This document shows, one piece after another, positions 13,176 to 14,426 of a stretch of DNA of 14,426 bases (position 1 is the first letter of the stretch; each line of letters starts with the position of its first letter). Origin of the DNA: an uncultured bacterium (GTDB lineage: Bacteria; Verrucomicrobiota; Kiritimatiellia; RFP12; UBA1067). A model generated the notes under the pieces. It did not search any database and was not told the DNA's origin. It saw only the letters and a list, made by a program, of their open reading frames with translations. The DNA lies in NCBI GenBank assembly GCA_902779075.1, contig CACZAK010000140.1, positions 1 to 14,426 of the forward strand. Reading direction: 5' to 3'. The position numbers and the translations under genes were made by a program.

Positions 13176-14426
13176 TCACATCGCGAAAAGGTCGTCAAGC
13201 GTTGCAAACGACTGGACCCTTCCCGAATAGGCGTTCGGTTTGACGCCAAAAGACGTGACCATGGTCAGATGAACGGCCTTGCGCGTCTTCGTGGCCGCCT
13301 TGAATTCAGACTTCTTGTTCATCAGCGCGGCATCGTCCGCCGCCGTCATCGCGTACGGCCCCGCCCAGTACTTCATCTCGCAGATGTTGATGATTCCGTC
13401 CCTGCGGTCGATCAGCAGGTCGACCTGCGCATTCGCGTTGCGCCAGGAATGAACGTTCGTCAAGACGCCGCTGATGCCGAGCGCGTGCTTGATGCCGTTG
13501 ATGTGCTGCAGGCACAGTCGCTCAAACGCAAGCCCCGCCCACGTCGAATGCACACGGGTGTCCGCCATCGCAGACCAGTAATGCGGGTCGTTGGCCTTGT
13601 TGGTCTCCATGAACCTGAAATAGAACAGCGTGAAGTTGTCGATGAGCTGGAAGACGGCCCCCTTCGTCTTCTTGCCGATTTCCGTGAACTTGCGGATGAA
13701 CCCGCATTGCTCCAGAACCTTCAGGTAGCGGCTCAACGCCCCGCCGTTTTCGAGACCGGCCACATCCGCGACCTCTTCCCGCGTCATGCCGCACTTCTTC
13801 TTGGCCATCGCGGTTACGATGGCGAGGTACGGCTCGGGATGCTCGAAGAGCGACGCGTAAAGCTCGTCAAACTCGTCCTCGAGCTTTTCACTGCCGGAAA
13901 AGAACATCTCGTCGATGTTCTGCGCAACGCTCTTGCCGCGTTCGAGGTAGCGCCAGTACATCGGGACGCCGCCAAGGATCATGTAGCATTCCGCCAGCTG
14001 GTCGCGCTCCGATACGTCACGCGGTTGTGCAGCCCGTCACGGTTATGCACGATCTTTTCCAGCACCCACGACGTTGCCGACCCGCAAACGATAAGAAGAA
14101 TGTCCTTCCTTGCCGACGCCCAGCCGTTCCAGAAGTTTTCCACGGCGGAAATGAAATTCCGATCCGACCGGCCCATCCACGGAATTTCGTCGATGAATAC
14201 GACCTTGCGTTCCGCGGCGCTCGCCTTGATGACGGTCTTCAGGTTGTCAAACGCATCGAACCAGTCCTTCAGCTCCGGACAACCCGGATGCCCCTGTTCA
14301 ATCATCGACTGCCTGAAACGGGACAACTGTATCTGACGCGATCCGTTCTTGACCCCGGTATGCTGAAAGGTGAAACTTTGATTGAACGTCTCACGGACCA
14401 GAAATGTCTTTCCAACCCGGCGACGT
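13176..14426 (-). pseudogene. AAA ATPase with DUF234-type nuclease-like tail, broken by an internal deletion
   Basis: The N-terminus is beyond the window. Visible parts: the end of Walker A (RRVGKTFLVRE), Walker B VVFIDEIPWM, the sensor region ILLIVCGSATSWVL, then NRVTYR. Here the frame breaks (about 14008-14013). The second part begins in another frame with ERDQLAECYMILGGVPMYW. It continues with a winged-helix-like region (TREEVADVAGLENGGALSRY) and a C-terminal PD-(D/E)xK-like motif AQVDLLIDRR...CEMKYW, ending ATLDDLFAM. In this family (ATPase_2 plus DUF234) about 25-30 residues with an L-x-PFT pattern normally sit at the break, so a short out-of-frame deletion is the simplest reading. Such ATPases are widespread in gut bacteria and archaea, with poorly defined roles. 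The C-terminal 268 residues could still be translated from the ATG at 13982, but ribosome binding there is not evident. Confidence 0.8.

Noticed and set aside
13269..14336. A 355-codon plus-strand open frame opposite the ATPase
   Set aside because: It is the antisense of a recognisable AAA ATPase. Its composition is dominated by Arg, Leu and Val, as expected of a complement-frame shadow, and it has no ribosome binding site or family resemblance.
1..14426. CRISPR arrays and tRNA genes
   Set aside because: No regularly spaced repeats with unique spacers and no cloverleaf with a T-loop signature were seen on either strand.

Overview
The window looks like a piece of a GC-rich Gram-negative genome. 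It most plausibly comes from a gut- or rumen-type member of the Verrucomicrobiota (Kiritimatiellia/Lentisphaeria side). That is inference from the gene mix: a BspA-type leucine-rich-repeat surface protein, an orphan C-terminal domain of the kind I associate with surface proteins of that group, an archaeal-type AAA ATPase with a DUF234 tail, and secondary-lipid-type polyketide synthase genes. No full-length rRNA or other marker fixes the taxonomy. Every gene I accept lies on the minus strand, so transcription runs from high to low coordinates.

Layout from right to left. 14426-13176 is an AAA ATPase broken by an internal deletion. 13128-12673 is an acidic hypothetical protein. 12655-12024 holds a small doubtful ORF and an orphan C-terminal domain of a surface protein with no N-terminus. 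12017-11749 is a non-coding mosaic of palindromes, a 9-bp triplicate and a REPIN-like element. 11745-11485 is a promoter plus the first 73 codons of a second proA, which runs into a 5'-truncated 5S rRNA (11480-11386). 11368-7440 is a visibly AT-richer three-gene cassette with its own promoter, bounded by a 12-bp direct repeat: two paralogous YbjN-like small proteins and an 860-residue bitopic membrane protein of unknown function. 7375-6161 is an intact proA with a strong extended -10 promoter. 6144-1433 are two overlapping polyketide/fatty-acid synthase genes: a ketosynthase-fold protein without its active-site cysteine, and an acyltransferase-like/dehydratase-like/phosphopantetheinyl transferase fusion. 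1031-1 is the start of a BspA-type LRR protein behind a roughly 245-nt structured leader. It is frameshifted and enters a 588-bp periodic LRR segment that is cut by the window start.

Working together: proA and the two synthase genes are closely spaced (16 nt, then a 4-nt stop/start overlap) and are probably co-transcribed, although proline synthesis and lipid synthesis have no obvious link. The synthase pair has lost condensing and acyl-transfer residues but keeps a complete-looking phosphopantetheinyl transferase. It therefore probably acts as a chain-length-factor-like and carrier-activating half of an enzyme whose active ketosynthase and carrier proteins are encoded elsewhere. The 7440-11368 cassette is the best candidate for an undescribed system.

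Caution: several junctions (the 5S/proA' fusion, the LRR frameshift next to an exact 99-bp repeat at the window edge, the ATPase deletion, the orphan C-terminal domain) could be real rearrangements or assembly joins. They need read-level confirmation.
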